Of a stretch of DNA of 19,279 nucleotides, positions 1 to 7,396 are shown piece after piece. Numbering within the stretch: position 1 is the first letter of the stretch; each line of letters starts with the position of its first letter. The notes below the pieces were generated by a model. The model was given only the letters and a program-made list of their open reading frames with translations. It did not search any database and had not been told where the DNA came from. A program made the position numbers and the translations under genes. Source of the DNA: an uncultured Lachnospiraceae bacterium (GTDB taxonomy: Bacteria > Bacillota > Clostridia > Lachnospirales > Lachnospiraceae); NCBI GenBank assembly GCA_902772565.1, contig CACYBJ010000187.1, positions 1-19,279 on the forward strand, in the 5' to 3' direction.

Positions 1-857
1 CCTTTCTGAAGATCGTTTCTGGAGTAATTACCCTGGATTCTTACACCGCAGTTCTGTGAGATTACTTCCTTGGTGGTTCCGTCGGCAGCTACTTCAATAA
101 TAGTAATTCCTGCTTCTCTTTCCCAGTCACGGCCCTTGTTATCATAGTTACCGTCGATGTTACGTCCGTCTTCGAATCCGAGTTTTCCCCAGTTTTTTAC
201 GTTTTCATCAAAGGTTGCACCCTTAACATAAATACCTGTGTTGTAGTTAAACAGGGATTCATAATCAATTGAAATGCTGACAACCGCAAGATCCATGCCG
301 TAGGCATTTACGGAATCCGCAATACCTGCAATGTGATCTTCCATGGTACCGATAAAGTAAACAGCATTGGATTCAACGGATGCGGTTCCGTCCTTTTTCT
401 TTGCAACGGCTCTGATGGATGTACACTTATCTACCGCATCATCGCTTGGTGCCTCAAGGTCGCAGTCAAAACCATCCTTTGTTTTGTTTACTCTGTTGAA
501 ATTTCCGCAGTAAAGCACCGGTTCAACGGCAGATACAACATTGGCTGCATCCTTTCTGTCGGTGATCATTACAGGCTCTGAATAGGTAAATACCGTTTTA
601 CTGTTAAGCGGATCGCTGCCGTCAAGGGTATAAGCGATATAATCGTACCCCTCCGGAAGACTCATGGTTAATTCGAATTCACTTTCATAGATTCCGGATT
701 CTGCAGAGAATTCTACTTTAGCCACGGTGCTTGCTTCGATATTTCCGGGAATGTCCATCTTCTTATCCTTACCGAGAAGGATGATTGATGAAACAATGAT
801 AATAGCCGCAGCTACTATGGTTGTTGCAATAATGATAATTTTGTCTTTTAATTCCAT
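1..857 (-). CDS. CotH-kinase family secreted/membrane protein, N-terminal part (partial)
   Basis: The gene begins with ATG at 857-855, behind a GAGGAA ribosome site, and runs off the left edge after 285 codons. I translated it by hand. Residues about 6-28 are a hydrophobic segment next to a KDKK stretch, so this is an N-terminal anchor or uncleaved signal. Residues about 48-170 resemble the chitobiase/beta-hexosaminidase C-terminal-like domain: a YTLDGSDP motif sits near 76-83 and several extended strands follow. From about residue 188 the sequence matches the start of a CotH domain, ending in GVRIQGNYSRNDLQK, the usual 'G-x-R-x-x-G-x-S-R-x-x-x-Q-K' opening of the family. CotH proteins include protein kinases of Bacillus spore coats, but in gut clostridia many are large surface proteins linked to polysaccharide or cellulosome functions. 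The substrate is unknown here and the kinase residues lie outside the window. The family call is fairly sure; the role is not. Confidence 0.75.
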   Translation of the reverse strand, partial: MELKDKIIIIATTIVAAAIIIVSSIILLGKDKKMDIPGNIEASTVAKVEFSAESGIYESEFELTMSLPEGYDYIAYTLDGSDPLNSKTVFTYSEPVMITDRKDAANVVSAVEPVLYCGNFNRVNKTKDGFDCDLEAPSDDAVDKCTSIRAVAKKKDGTASVESNAVYFIGTMEDHIAGIADSVNAYGMDLAVVSISIDYESLFNYNTGIYVKGATFDENVKNWGKLGFEDGRNIDGNYDNKGRDWEREAGITIIEVAADGTTKEVISQNCGVRIQGNYSRNDLQK

Positions 858-914
858 ACCCGTTCCTCAAATCAATTACGATTATTTTCTAAAAAGTTTT
901 TCAAAAAAAGTTTT

Positions 915-943
915 ATTATATTCACACTGCCGGGCAGCACGAA
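915..943 (-). promoter_or_regulatory. possible promoter of the CotH-family gene
   Basis: Reading the minus strand, a perfect TATAAT (915-920) lies 17 bases after TTCGTG (938-943), about 60 bases upstream of the CotH-type start. The -10 is excellent but the -35 is poor, and an AT-rich gap could give such a box by chance. The gap of about 100 bases after polA has no clear terminator; a small CTGC/GCAG hairpin overlaps the spacer but has no adjoining T-run. Confidence 0.35.
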
Positions 944-959
944 GTTTATATCTAAAGAT

Positions 960-3734
960 TTACTTTAGTTCATACCAGTTGTTTGCCGTGTTGCTGTCCA
1001 CGGTAAGCGGCACATTAAGGCTGGCCGCCGCCACCATGTTCTGTATCAGAAGTTCCTTTACGGCATCTGCCTCGCCTTCGGGAGCTTCAATAAGGATTTC
1101 GTCGTGAATCTGAAGAAGCATTCTGGCTTTAAGTCCCGACGCCTTCAGTGCATCATAGACTTTTATCATTGCTATCTTCATAATGTCGGCTGCAGTTCCC
1201 TGAACCGGCATATTCATAGCCACCCTTTCTCCGAAGTTTCTTGTCATGAAGTTGGTGGAATCCAGTTCCGGAAGAGGTCTTTTTCTTCCGTAAAGGGAAG
1301 TTGCATAGCCCTTTTCACCGGCCTGTTTTACACACATATCCAGATACTTTTTAACTCCGGGATACTCCTTAAAGTAAGTATTAATATACTCCTTGGCTTC
1401 GGTTCTTGTTATGTCCAGATCCTGTCCCAGACCGAAGGAGGAAATACCGTAGATAATACCGAAGTTTACCGCCTTGGCGCTTCTTCTCTGTGCAGGAGTG
1501 ACTTCATCGAATGGCACATGGAAAACATTGGCTGCCGTGGCCCTGTGAATGTCTCTGGCATTTTTGTAATCCTCCGTGAGACGTTTATCTCCTGAAAGAT
1601 GAGCCATGATCCTAAGTTCTATCTGAGAATAATCGGCGTCTACAAAAACGCAGCCATCGGCAGGCACAAAAGCCTTTCTGATTTTCCTTCCCAGTTCTTC
1701 TCTAACGGGAATATTCTGAAGATTCGGCTCCGTACAGGAAAGCCTTCCGGTGTTTGTAATAGTCTGATTGAAGGTAGGATGTATCCTTCCGTCTTCCGCA
1801 ATTACGGATTTCAAACCTTCAACATAGGTCGAAATCAGTTTTGAAAGCGTACGATAATCCAGAACCTTCTGTACTATAAGGCTTTCGGGAGCAAGTTTCT
1901 CAAGAACATCCGCGTTGGTGGAATAACCGCTCTTGGTCTTTTTGCCGGCCTTAAGCCCCAGCTTTTCAAAAAGTATAACTCCAAGCTGCTTGGGAGAAAG
2001 AATATTAAACTTCTCGCCCGCAAGCTCGTATATTTCTTCTTCGATTTTCTTAAGAGCACTGCTCAGTTCTTCGCCCTGTCTGTCAAGTTCAGAAGCCTGA
2101 CATCTTATTCCTGCCTTCTCCATGGAAGAAAGCACGGGAATTAACGGCTTCTCGATGTTTTCATACAAATCGGAAAGCCCACCGGCAGATAACAGGTCAA
2201 GCAGAGCCTCCTGTTTGTTTAAAGCAGTGTATGCGGCAAATGCCACCGACTGTATATCCTCCGAAAGTTCCGTTCCGCAGGCCATGCAAACAGCCTTTGC
2301 ATCATGTTTTGTTTCCAAAGGATTATAGAGATAGTGGGCAACTCCCATATCAAAGAACGGCACCTTTGGCTCTTCATCAAGAATCGAAAGCAGTAATTTA
2401 TAATCGTCGGATGCGATAAACGAAGCCCTGTCTGCCACATCGGCTGCCAGTTCCGAAAGCAGTGCCGGATAAAGGAAACCGCTTGAAATAAAGGCTGTAC
2501 TTTCACTTCCCAGGCATATGCCAAGGCTTTCCGGTTCGCCGTCCCTGATCACAACGGACAATCCTACGGGGTTGCCTGCGCATTTGCCAAGCAGTTCCTC
2601 CTTAACGGAAAGGAATTCTCCTATGTCGAATACTTCCCTGAGGCCTTCTTTGTACTTTGTAACAAAGGGGTCCTCGGTACCGCTTTCCGAAGATGATTTC
2701 GGAAGTTTAAGAGCATTTATTTCAAGTTCCGCAAATACCTTTAGAATTTCGGAATTATTCAGTTCAAGGGTCAGGTCACTCAGTTCCTCCGAAAGGGGAA
2801 TGTCGGACTTAATTGTGGCCAGTTTTTCCGAAAGCCTTGCAGCTTTCTCTCCTACCAGTTCTTCTTCCGATTCCTTCACAAGATAGGGAAGAGGGTTACG
2901 TCCGATTCCAAGCTCTGTTTTCCACTTTTCTTTAAGAACTTTTTCGTCACCTACGGACTTTATTTCGTCATAAAGAGCGGAAACGGTTTTATAGTGGGAA
3001 ATAAGAGCAACCGCTGTTTTTTCACCTATTCCGGGAACGCCCTTAATGTTGTCGGATACATCTCCCTGAAGTCCCTTAAGGGATGGTATGCTTTCGGGAA
3101 GCACTCCGAATTCCTTTTCCACATGGTCATAGTCCATGTAGATCACCTTTTCGGGAACATTATAGTCATCTTTTTTCAGGCCGTATTTTGTAAAATAATC
3201 ATTGGCCTTTTTCTGATCCGAAGCAATTAACCAAAGAGCCACATTATCGTTAACAAGCTGCAGATAATCGTGGTCCTTTGTCATGATCACCACAGGAATC
3301 TCACCGGAAAACCTGCTTGCCAGGGAGCCGGAGAAATCATCTGCCTCATATCTTTCGCTCATAAACTGCTTAACACCTATGCGCTCAAGCACTTCCTGCA
3401 TGAGTATGAACTGGTTCTTAAGAGGTTCCATGGTTTCCGAACGGTTGGCTTTATAATCTTCATAAAGCTCGCGCCTAAAGGTGTTTCTTGTTACATCCCA
3501 GGTGACCGCCAGATACTTCGGAGATTGATTATCGATAATGGAAAACAGGGTGCGCATGAAGCCGAAAACGGCATTGGTATAAACACCCTTGGTATTCTGC
3601 ATTATCTTGTGATAAAAGGTCTTTTTCTTTTCCGGGTCCTTTTCAAAAAGGATTTCCTTAGGCAGATTCCCGAAAAACTGGGTTGTAAGAAGGGATGACC
3701 CGTCAATTATCAAAAGGTAGTCTTTATTATCCAT
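960..3734 (-). CDS. polA: DNA polymerase I, proofreading-deficient
   Basis: Family A DNA polymerase of 924 residues, the usual full length. It acts in Okazaki-fragment processing and repair synthesis. The N-terminal 5'-nuclease domain (about 1-310) has IDGSS, a TFRRELYEDYKANR stretch, YEADD, TKDHDYLQL and the GDVSDN...GVPGIGEKTA helix-hairpin-helix region. The polymerase domain shows motif A (DADYSQIELR, from about 699), motif B (RRSAKAVNFGIIYG, about 750-763) and motif C (QIHDE, catalytic D878). The middle domain (about 365-560) has no DxE of ExoI, and the ExoII and ExoIII aspartates also appear lost, so 3'-5' proofreading should be absent, as in Bacillus-type enzymes. The usual YRAF-type segment after IDG is replaced by TTQFFGN plus an insertion of roughly 20 residues. 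The gene starts 12 bases after the zinc-finger gene, with only a weak AAGAAAG ribosome site, so the two are probably co-transcribed. Confidence 0.97.
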   Translation of the reverse strand: MDNKDYLLIIDGSSLLTTQFFGNLPKEILFEKDPEKKKTFYHKIMQNTKGVYTNAVFGFMRTLFSIIDNQSPKYLAVTWDVTRNTFRRELYEDYKANRSETMEPLKNQFILMQEVLERIGVKQFMSERYEADDFSGSLASRFSGEIPVVIMTKDHDYLQLVNDNVALWLIASDQKKANDYFTKYGLKKDDYNVPEKVIYMDYDHVEKEFGVLPESIPSLKGLQGDVSDNIKGVPGIGEKTAVALISHYKTVSALYDEIKSVGDEKVLKEKWKTELGIGRNPLPYLVKESEEELVGEKAARLSEKLATIKSDIPLSEELSDLTLELNNSEILKVFAELEINALKLPKSSSESGTEDPFVTKYKEGLREVFDIGEFLSVKEELLGKCAGNPVGLSVVIRDGEPESLGICLGSESTAFISSGFLYPALLSELAADVADRASFIASDDYKLLLSILDEEPKVPFFDMGVAHYLYNPLETKHDAKAVCMACGTELSEDIQSVAFAAYTALNKQEALLDLLSAGGLSDLYENIEKPLIPVLSSMEKAGIRCQASELDRQGEELSSALKKIEEEIYELAGEKFNILSPKQLGVILFEKLGLKAGKKTKSGYSTNADVLEKLAPESLIVQKVLDYRTLSKLISTYVEGLKSVIAEDGRIHPTFNQTITNTGRLSCTEPNLQNIPVREELGRKIRKAFVPADGCVFVDADYSQIELRIMAHLSGDKRLTEDYKNARDIHRATAANVFHVPFDEVTPAQRRSAKAVNFGIIYGISSFGLGQDLDITRTEAKEYINTYFKEYPGVKKYLDMCVKQAGEKGYATSLYGRKRPLPELDSTNFMTRNFGERVAMNMPVQGTAADIMKIAMIKVYDALKASGLKARMLLQIHDEILIEAPEGEADAVKELLIQNMVAAASLNVPLTVDSNTANNWYELK

Positions 3735-3746
3735 AAAATATCTTTC

Positions 3747-4250
3747 TTATTCACTGTTCTTAAGAGAATGAATGTAATTTACCGCAGAGGAATTGTACTT
3801 TGAAATAGCTTTATCCACCGGATCCAAATAGTCCGGAACACCGTCATAGACAAAGTTCACTGTGGTATCTTCCGGATTCTTGCTGTAGGTAACATCGTTA
3901 TAAACCGACGAGACAGATGCAAGAAACATTCCGAAAATCACACAGATAACAAACAAAGATCCGAAGGCTACACGTATCAGTATTCTATGTAACCTCTTCT
4001 TCTCTACATAGGCGGTTACTTTACCTGTTACTTCACCTTCAAAATTCTCCGAAAGTTCTTCTCCGGCATCAAGCTGCTTAAGGGCTGTAAGTATGGAATA
4101 ATTGACTTTCAGTTCTTCCATGCACGCTTCACAGCCGTAAACATGGTGATTAAAAAGGTTCTCGCTTTCCTCGTCGAGAAGTCCGCCAACATAATCATCA
4201 ATCAGACTTTGTGCCTGCGCGCAGGTCATTTCATTCTTCTTTTTAAACAT
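3747..4250 (-). CDS. zinc-finger (zf-HC2/ZAS) anti-sigma-like membrane protein
   Basis: A 167-residue protein with the ATG at 4250-4248, preceded by GAGGAA. A longer frame exists upstream, but it would read through the reverse complement of the tRNA-Leu gene, so I reject it. Cys10 and the H36-x3-C40-x2-C43 motif make a zinc-binding anti-sigma (ZAS) type finger in the cytoplasmic part. Residues about 88-113 form one membrane segment. The roughly 55 residues after it would be outside the cell. This is the layout of anti-sigma factors that hold ECF sigma factors, but no sigma gene is next to it; polA follows 12 bases downstream. It may regulate an unlinked sigma factor, or be a zf-HC2 protein with another role. 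The fold call is good; the regulatory role is inference. Confidence 0.75.
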   Translation of the reverse strand: MFKKKNEMTCAQAQSLIDDYVGGLLDEESENLFNHHVYGCEACMEELKVNYSILTALKQLDAGEELSENFEGEVTGKVTAYVEKKRLHRILIRVAFGSLFVICVIFGMFLASVSSVYNDVTYSKNPEDTTVNFVYDGVPDYLDPVDKAISKYNSSAVNYIHSLKNSE

Positions 4251-4259
4251 ATATTCCTC

Positions 4260-4288
4260 TTGAATTAGAATTATTACTATGTTAAAAT
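4260..4288 (+). promoter_or_regulatory. promoter of tRNA-Leu
   Basis: TTGAAT (4260-4265), a 17-base spacer, then TAAAAT (4283-4288). The -10 box ends 10 bases before the mature tRNA 5' end, so transcription would start only a few bases ahead of the tRNA. It lies in the short gap shared with the divergent zinc-finger gene. Confidence 0.6.
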
Positions 4289-4298
4289 TCAGTAGTTC

Positions 4299-4381
4299 GC
4301 GGATATGGCGGAATGGCAGACGCATCAGACTCAAAATCTGACGGTGGCAACATCGTGTGGGTTCAAGTCCCACTATCCGCA
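4299..4381 (+). tRNA. tRNA-Leu (anticodon CAA)
   Basis: An 83-base class II tRNA. The acceptor stem is GCGGATA (4299-4305) with TATCCGC (4374-4380), and the discriminator base is A4381. The anticodon stem TCAGA/TCTGA (4325-4329, 4337-4341) encloses the loop CTCAAAA with anticodon CAA at 4332-4334, reading UUG. A long variable arm follows. The T arm is GTGGG-TTCAAGT-CCCAC (4357-4373). The 3' CCA is not encoded, so CCA-adding enzyme is needed. It has its own promoter and terminator. Confidence 0.97.
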
Positions 4382-4396
4382 ATCAGAAAAACCCAC

Positions 4397-4430
4397 AAAG
4401 ACTCAGACCGTTAAGGCCTGAGTCTTTTAT
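4397..4430. terminator. bidirectional intrinsic terminator (tRNA-Leu and CBM9 operon)
   Basis: A 10-bp stem, AAAGACTCAG (4397-4406) with CTGAGTCTTT (4418-4427), whose loop contains a further CC/GG pair. On the plus strand it runs into TTTTATTATTT, ending the tRNA transcript. On the minus strand it sits just after the stop of the second CBM9 gene and is followed by GTGGGTTTTTCT, so it can serve the convergent operon too. Confidence 0.85.
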
Positions 4431-5242
4431 TATTTAAGATTTACGCTTCCTATCAGTGAAAGGTCGTCATAGGTATACATGGAAGTATCACTCCACTGAA
4501 TCATATAATCTCTGAACTGATCGCTCTTGGAATCGTTTACACGTATATCCAGACCTATCATCTTTCCATAAATCACATTGTCTGCGAAGGGGATACCGAT
4601 TTCCACCTTGTAGGCGTTACCCTCCTCCTTCACACCGTATTTAAATGTTTCTTCACCTGCATTGTTGCCGTATTCTACTTCTCCGGCTCTGTTAATCTTA
4701 AAATGCATGTCATTGTCGCCGTACATTTGCGGCTTGCTTCCGTCGGCATTGTAAAATACCTCTACGCAGTCCTGTCTTGAAAACATTTCAGCAGCGGTAT
4801 CGGGAGTATTGTCGGAAACATCTACAAGAATGTAAAGATAATCCTTGTCCCAATAAAGCTTAAACTGACCTGAAGCACCTGTTTCACCCCAGGCAATGTT
4901 CTTTATGGGAACATACTCGATGTTGCTCCATAAATCTTCTATTATTCCGTCAACCTTTATAACCGCGGCAGATTTAACATTCTGAGCCACCTCGGATGCC
5001 GCAGCGGGAGTAGGATAAACCAGCTCCACTCGAGATGAAATCGGAGTAGGTGTGGGGGATAATGTGGGTGTAGGCGTTTCCGTAGGTGTCGGTGTTGCCG
5101 TAGCTGCCACATCACCTGTTGCTGCCAGAGTCTGTTTAAAGCCCATGAGCTTTCCGCCGCCGGCATTAAGAGCCAGTACCGCAAAAAGAACAAGGCCTAC
5201 CAGGCAGGCAAATATTCTGAATTCTTTAATACTTTCTTTCAT
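4430..5242 (-). CDS. secreted/anchored CBM9-like domain protein, second of a pair
   Basis: A 270-residue protein. Residues about 8-27 are a hydrophobic signal or anchor. Residues about 47-68 are a Thr/Pro linker built of TPTP units, typical of surface proteins in clostridia. The rest (about 85-270) matches the carbohydrate-binding family 9-like fold: VDGIIEDLWSNIEYVPI, then FKLYWDKDYLYILVDVSD, RQDCVEVFYNADG, a FKINRAG segment, YKVEIGIPF, and GLDIRVND near the C-terminus. In known proteins this fold binds sugars, often at the ends of xylan or cellulose chains, or acts as a related beta-sandwich. No catalytic domain is present, so the ligand is unknown. It is 16 bases downstream of a second CBM9-type gene with the same layout, suggesting an old duplication. 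It is the last gene of the operon. Confidence 0.8.
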   Translation of the reverse strand: MKESIKEFRIFACLVGLVLFAVLALNAGGGKLMGFKQTLAATGDVAATATPTPTETPTPTLSPTPTPISSRVELVYPTPAAASEVAQNVKSAAVIKVDGIIEDLWSNIEYVPIKNIAWGETGASGQFKLYWDKDYLYILVDVSDNTPDTAAEMFSRQDCVEVFYNADGSKPQMYGDNDMHFKINRAGEVEYGNNAGEETFKYGVKEEGNAYKVEIGIPFADNVIYGKMIGLDIRVNDSKSDQFRDYMIQWSDTSMYTYDDLSLIGSVNLK

Positions 5243-5258
5243 ATTACCAACTATGTCC

Positions 5259-6152
5259 TTACTTAAATGTCAGAGTACCCAGTGAAGAAAAATTCTGGAA
5301 GTTGAAAATATAGTCGCTGGCCCACTTAAGTGTAGCCACATTAACGCCTTCTCTGGCATTGTTAACCTGAATATCAAAACCTATGGATGCATTCTTGTTT
5401 GCTTTGATTGTAAGCAGCGGAATGATCATTTCCACAACATATCCTGTGTATGCCCCTTCTTCATTGGTGGTCTGATAAACAACGGATTCGAAGTTATCTG
5501 CCGCACCGAAGCCGGAGGTTCTGACATTGTCTCTGTTTACAACATAGAATGCATCTCCCACCAGGAGCTGTGAATTCTTCTGTCCGTCTTCGTTAATGAA
5601 AACTTCAACGCTGTCCTGGTTAAAGTAATGCTCGCCGCCACAGTCCTTGGAAGCATCATTTACGGTAACCTGAATGTAAAGATAACGCTTGGACCAGATG
5701 AGCTTATAGGATGCGGAAACCGAGTTGTCTCCTTCCGATGCCTCCGGTATGGTTACGGTAGGAATCGGTGTAGGTGTTGCTCCCTCCGGTGTCTGGGAAT
5801 CATCTGTTTCAACCGGATTATAATAACCGAACAGATATCTGTTCATTTCCAGGATGTCAGATTCCTTACATGCAATTTCTATCGGGTAGGATTCAAACTG
5901 ATCCCAGATAGGTTCATAGGCACCTGAAAGGGAAGGATAAAGGCCTTTGGCATCGGCAGATACATCTGTGTATACCGGAGCCTTTCCTTCAGCCAGAGAA
6001 GAATCTCTGGTAGCTATTTCCATTTTTTCGTTTACCACATCCAGATTCGGCTCTTTTCTGCTTCTTAAGTAATTGTAGAGGAAGTAACCTCCCACTGAGC
6101 CGAAAACAAGCAGGGCAACTATGAGAATAATTATGTAGTCCTTCTTTTTCAT
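5259..6152 (-). CDS. membrane-anchored CBM9-like domain protein, first of a pair
   Basis: A 297-residue protein. A short lysine-rich start and a strong membrane segment (about 6-27) are followed by LRSRK, so the bulk is probably outside the cell. The CBM9-like region spans about 78-296: AYEPIWDQFESYPI, YKLIWSKRYLYIQVTVND (150-166), FNQDSVEVFINEDG (177-190), VEMIIPLL and IGFDIQVNNA. The core motifs align well with its downstream neighbour. Unlike the neighbour, its Pro/Thr-rich stretch (about 117-137) lies inside the domain, between the first strand and the YLYI strand, where it is probably a surface loop. The start lies only 2 bases after the trhP stop, so it is co-transcribed. No enzyme active site is visible. 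Function unknown; an extracytoplasmic sugar-binding or envelope-sensing role is possible. Confidence 0.78.
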   Translation of the reverse strand: MKKKDYIIILIVALLVFGSVGGYFLYNYLRSRKEPNLDVVNEKMEIATRDSSLAEGKAPVYTDVSADAKGLYPSLSGAYEPIWDQFESYPIEIACKESDILEMNRYLFGYYNPVETDDSQTPEGATPTPIPTVTIPEASEGDNSVSASYKLIWSKRYLYIQVTVNDASKDCGGEHYFNQDSVEVFINEDGQKNSQLLVGDAFYVVNRDNVRTSGFGAADNFESVVYQTTNEEGAYTGYVVEMIIPLLTIKANKNASIGFDIQVNNAREGVNVATLKWASDYIFNFQNFSSLGTLTFK

Positions 6153-6154
6153 AG

Positions 6155-7396
6155 TTAAGCCTGATTCTCTCCTTTAATCCTGATTATTTCACCCTTCCTA
6201 GGCAACACATCTGCGTAAACTTTTATTTTCTGAAGGGGATGAGGACAGGACATAACATCCTCTCCGTCTTCGGTAGTCATTCTGCCGACCGTAAAGACTT
6301 CATTCTCTCCGTTAAAACGCATGAGTTCTATTTCATCCCCTACCGAGAATTTGTTTCTCTGGGTAATAAGGAACGAACCGTCATCATATACTTCTTCGGC
6401 AATACCGAGGTATATGTAGTTTTTCTGATAAACGTTATTGTCGTAGACCTGAGCATCGCTTCCCGGCTTTCCGAAATAGAATCCGGTTGTGAAGTTTCTG
6501 TAGGTGCATTTGCCGATTTCCCTCTTGTACCATTCCATGTTTTCTCTGTACTTTTCTTCGCTTTCAAAGAAATCATCTATGGCTTTACGATAGGTTCTGG
6601 CAACCGTGGCAACATAAAGAGCGGTTTTCATTCTGCCTTCGATCTTGAAGGAGTTTATGCCGGCATCTACCATCTCCGGAATGTGCTCTATCATGCAGAG
6701 GTCCTTGGAATTAAATATATAGGTGCCTCTTTCGTTTTCGTATACCGGGAAATACTCTCCGGGGCGCTGTTCTTCCATTAAGGTATATTTCCAGCGGCAG
6801 GGGTGAGTGCATTCGCCTCTGTTGGCATCCCTTCCGGTCATAAAGTTGCTGAGAAGACAGCGTCCGGAGTAGGAAATACACATTGCTCCGTGTATGAAAC
6901 ATTCTATGTCCAGACTGTCAGGAACCCTGCTTCTGATTTCCTTTATTTCCTCAAGGGAAAGTTCTCTGGCGCCTACAACCCTCTTTGCACCCTGGGCATG
7001 CCAGAAATTAAAAGTCATGTAATTTACATTGTTGGCCTGAGTGCTGATATGGATTTCAATGGTTTCGGGAAGCACTTCTTTGGCAATGGTAAACACACCG
7101 GGATCGGAAATAATCACGGCATCGGGTCCTAATTCCGAAAGTTCTCTGAAATACTCTCTTACACCCTCAATATCATAATTGTGTGCCGTTATGTTGGCAG
7201 TCACATGAATTTTAACGCCTTTTTTATGGGCATATGCGATTCCCGCCGCCATGTCTTCATTTGAAAAATTATGGGCCTTGGCTCTTAAGGAAAACATCTC
7301 GCCGCCGATATATACGGCATCTGCCCCGTAATCAACGGCTGTTTTAAGGACCTCAAGGGAACCTGCGGGTATTAATAATTCCGGTTTCTTAATCAT
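6155..7396 (-). CDS. trhP: peptidase U32 family protein, tRNA uridine-34 hydroxylase (TrhP-type)
   Basis: A 413-residue U32-family protein. The signature E165-C-F-x2-G-A-M-C173-x4-G-x-C180-L-L-S is complete, and C196 and C200 follow in GECTHPC. These cysteines suit an iron-sulfur cluster, as found in relatives such as UbiU/UbiV. The N-terminal TIM-barrel part begins KPELLIPAGS and includes YIGGEMFSLRA. Members beside an O-methyltransferase (YrrN/YrrO in Bacillus subtilis, YegQ in E. coli) make 5-hydroxyuridine at tRNA position 34 using prephenate. The start overlaps the trmR stop by 8 bases (ATGATTAA), so the two steps of mo5U34 synthesis are coupled. Bacillus has two U32 genes here, a short YrrN and a longer YrrO; this window has one, closest in length to YrrO. 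The specific function rests on context and family. Confidence 0.85.
   Translation of the reverse strand: MIKKPELLIPAGSLEVLKTAVDYGADAVYIGGEMFSLRAKAHNFSNEDMAAGIAYAHKKGVKIHVTANITAHNYDIEGVREYFRELSELGPDAVIISDPGVFTIAKEVLPETIEIHISTQANNVNYMTFNFWHAQGAKRVVGARELSLEEIKEIRSRVPDSLDIECFIHGAMCISYSGRCLLSNFMTGRDANRGECTHPCRWKYTLMEEQRPGEYFPVYENERGTYIFNSKDLCMIEHIPEMVDAGINSFKIEGRMKTALYVATVARTYRKAIDDFFESEEKYRENMEWYKREIGKCTYRNFTTGFYFGKPGSDAQVYDNNVYQKNYIYLGIAEEVYDDGSFLITQRNKFSVGDEIELMRFNGENEVFTVGRMTTEDGEDVMSCPHPLQKIKVYADVLPRKGEIIRIKGENQA

Noticed and set aside
333..581. Small plus-strand open frame
   Set aside because: Antisense to the CotH-type gene, whose minus-strand frame is open throughout and has clear domains.
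4251..4382. N-terminal extension of the zinc-finger protein reading through the reverse complement of the tRNA gene
   Set aside because: The extension is the well-known spurious antisense tRNA-Leu peptide (contains GLEPTRCCHRQ). The ATG at 4250 has a ribosome site.
5040..5105. Tandem repeat or CRISPR-like array
   Set aside because: The repetition is short ACN-CCN codon runs for the Thr/Pro linker of the CBM9 protein, without spacers.
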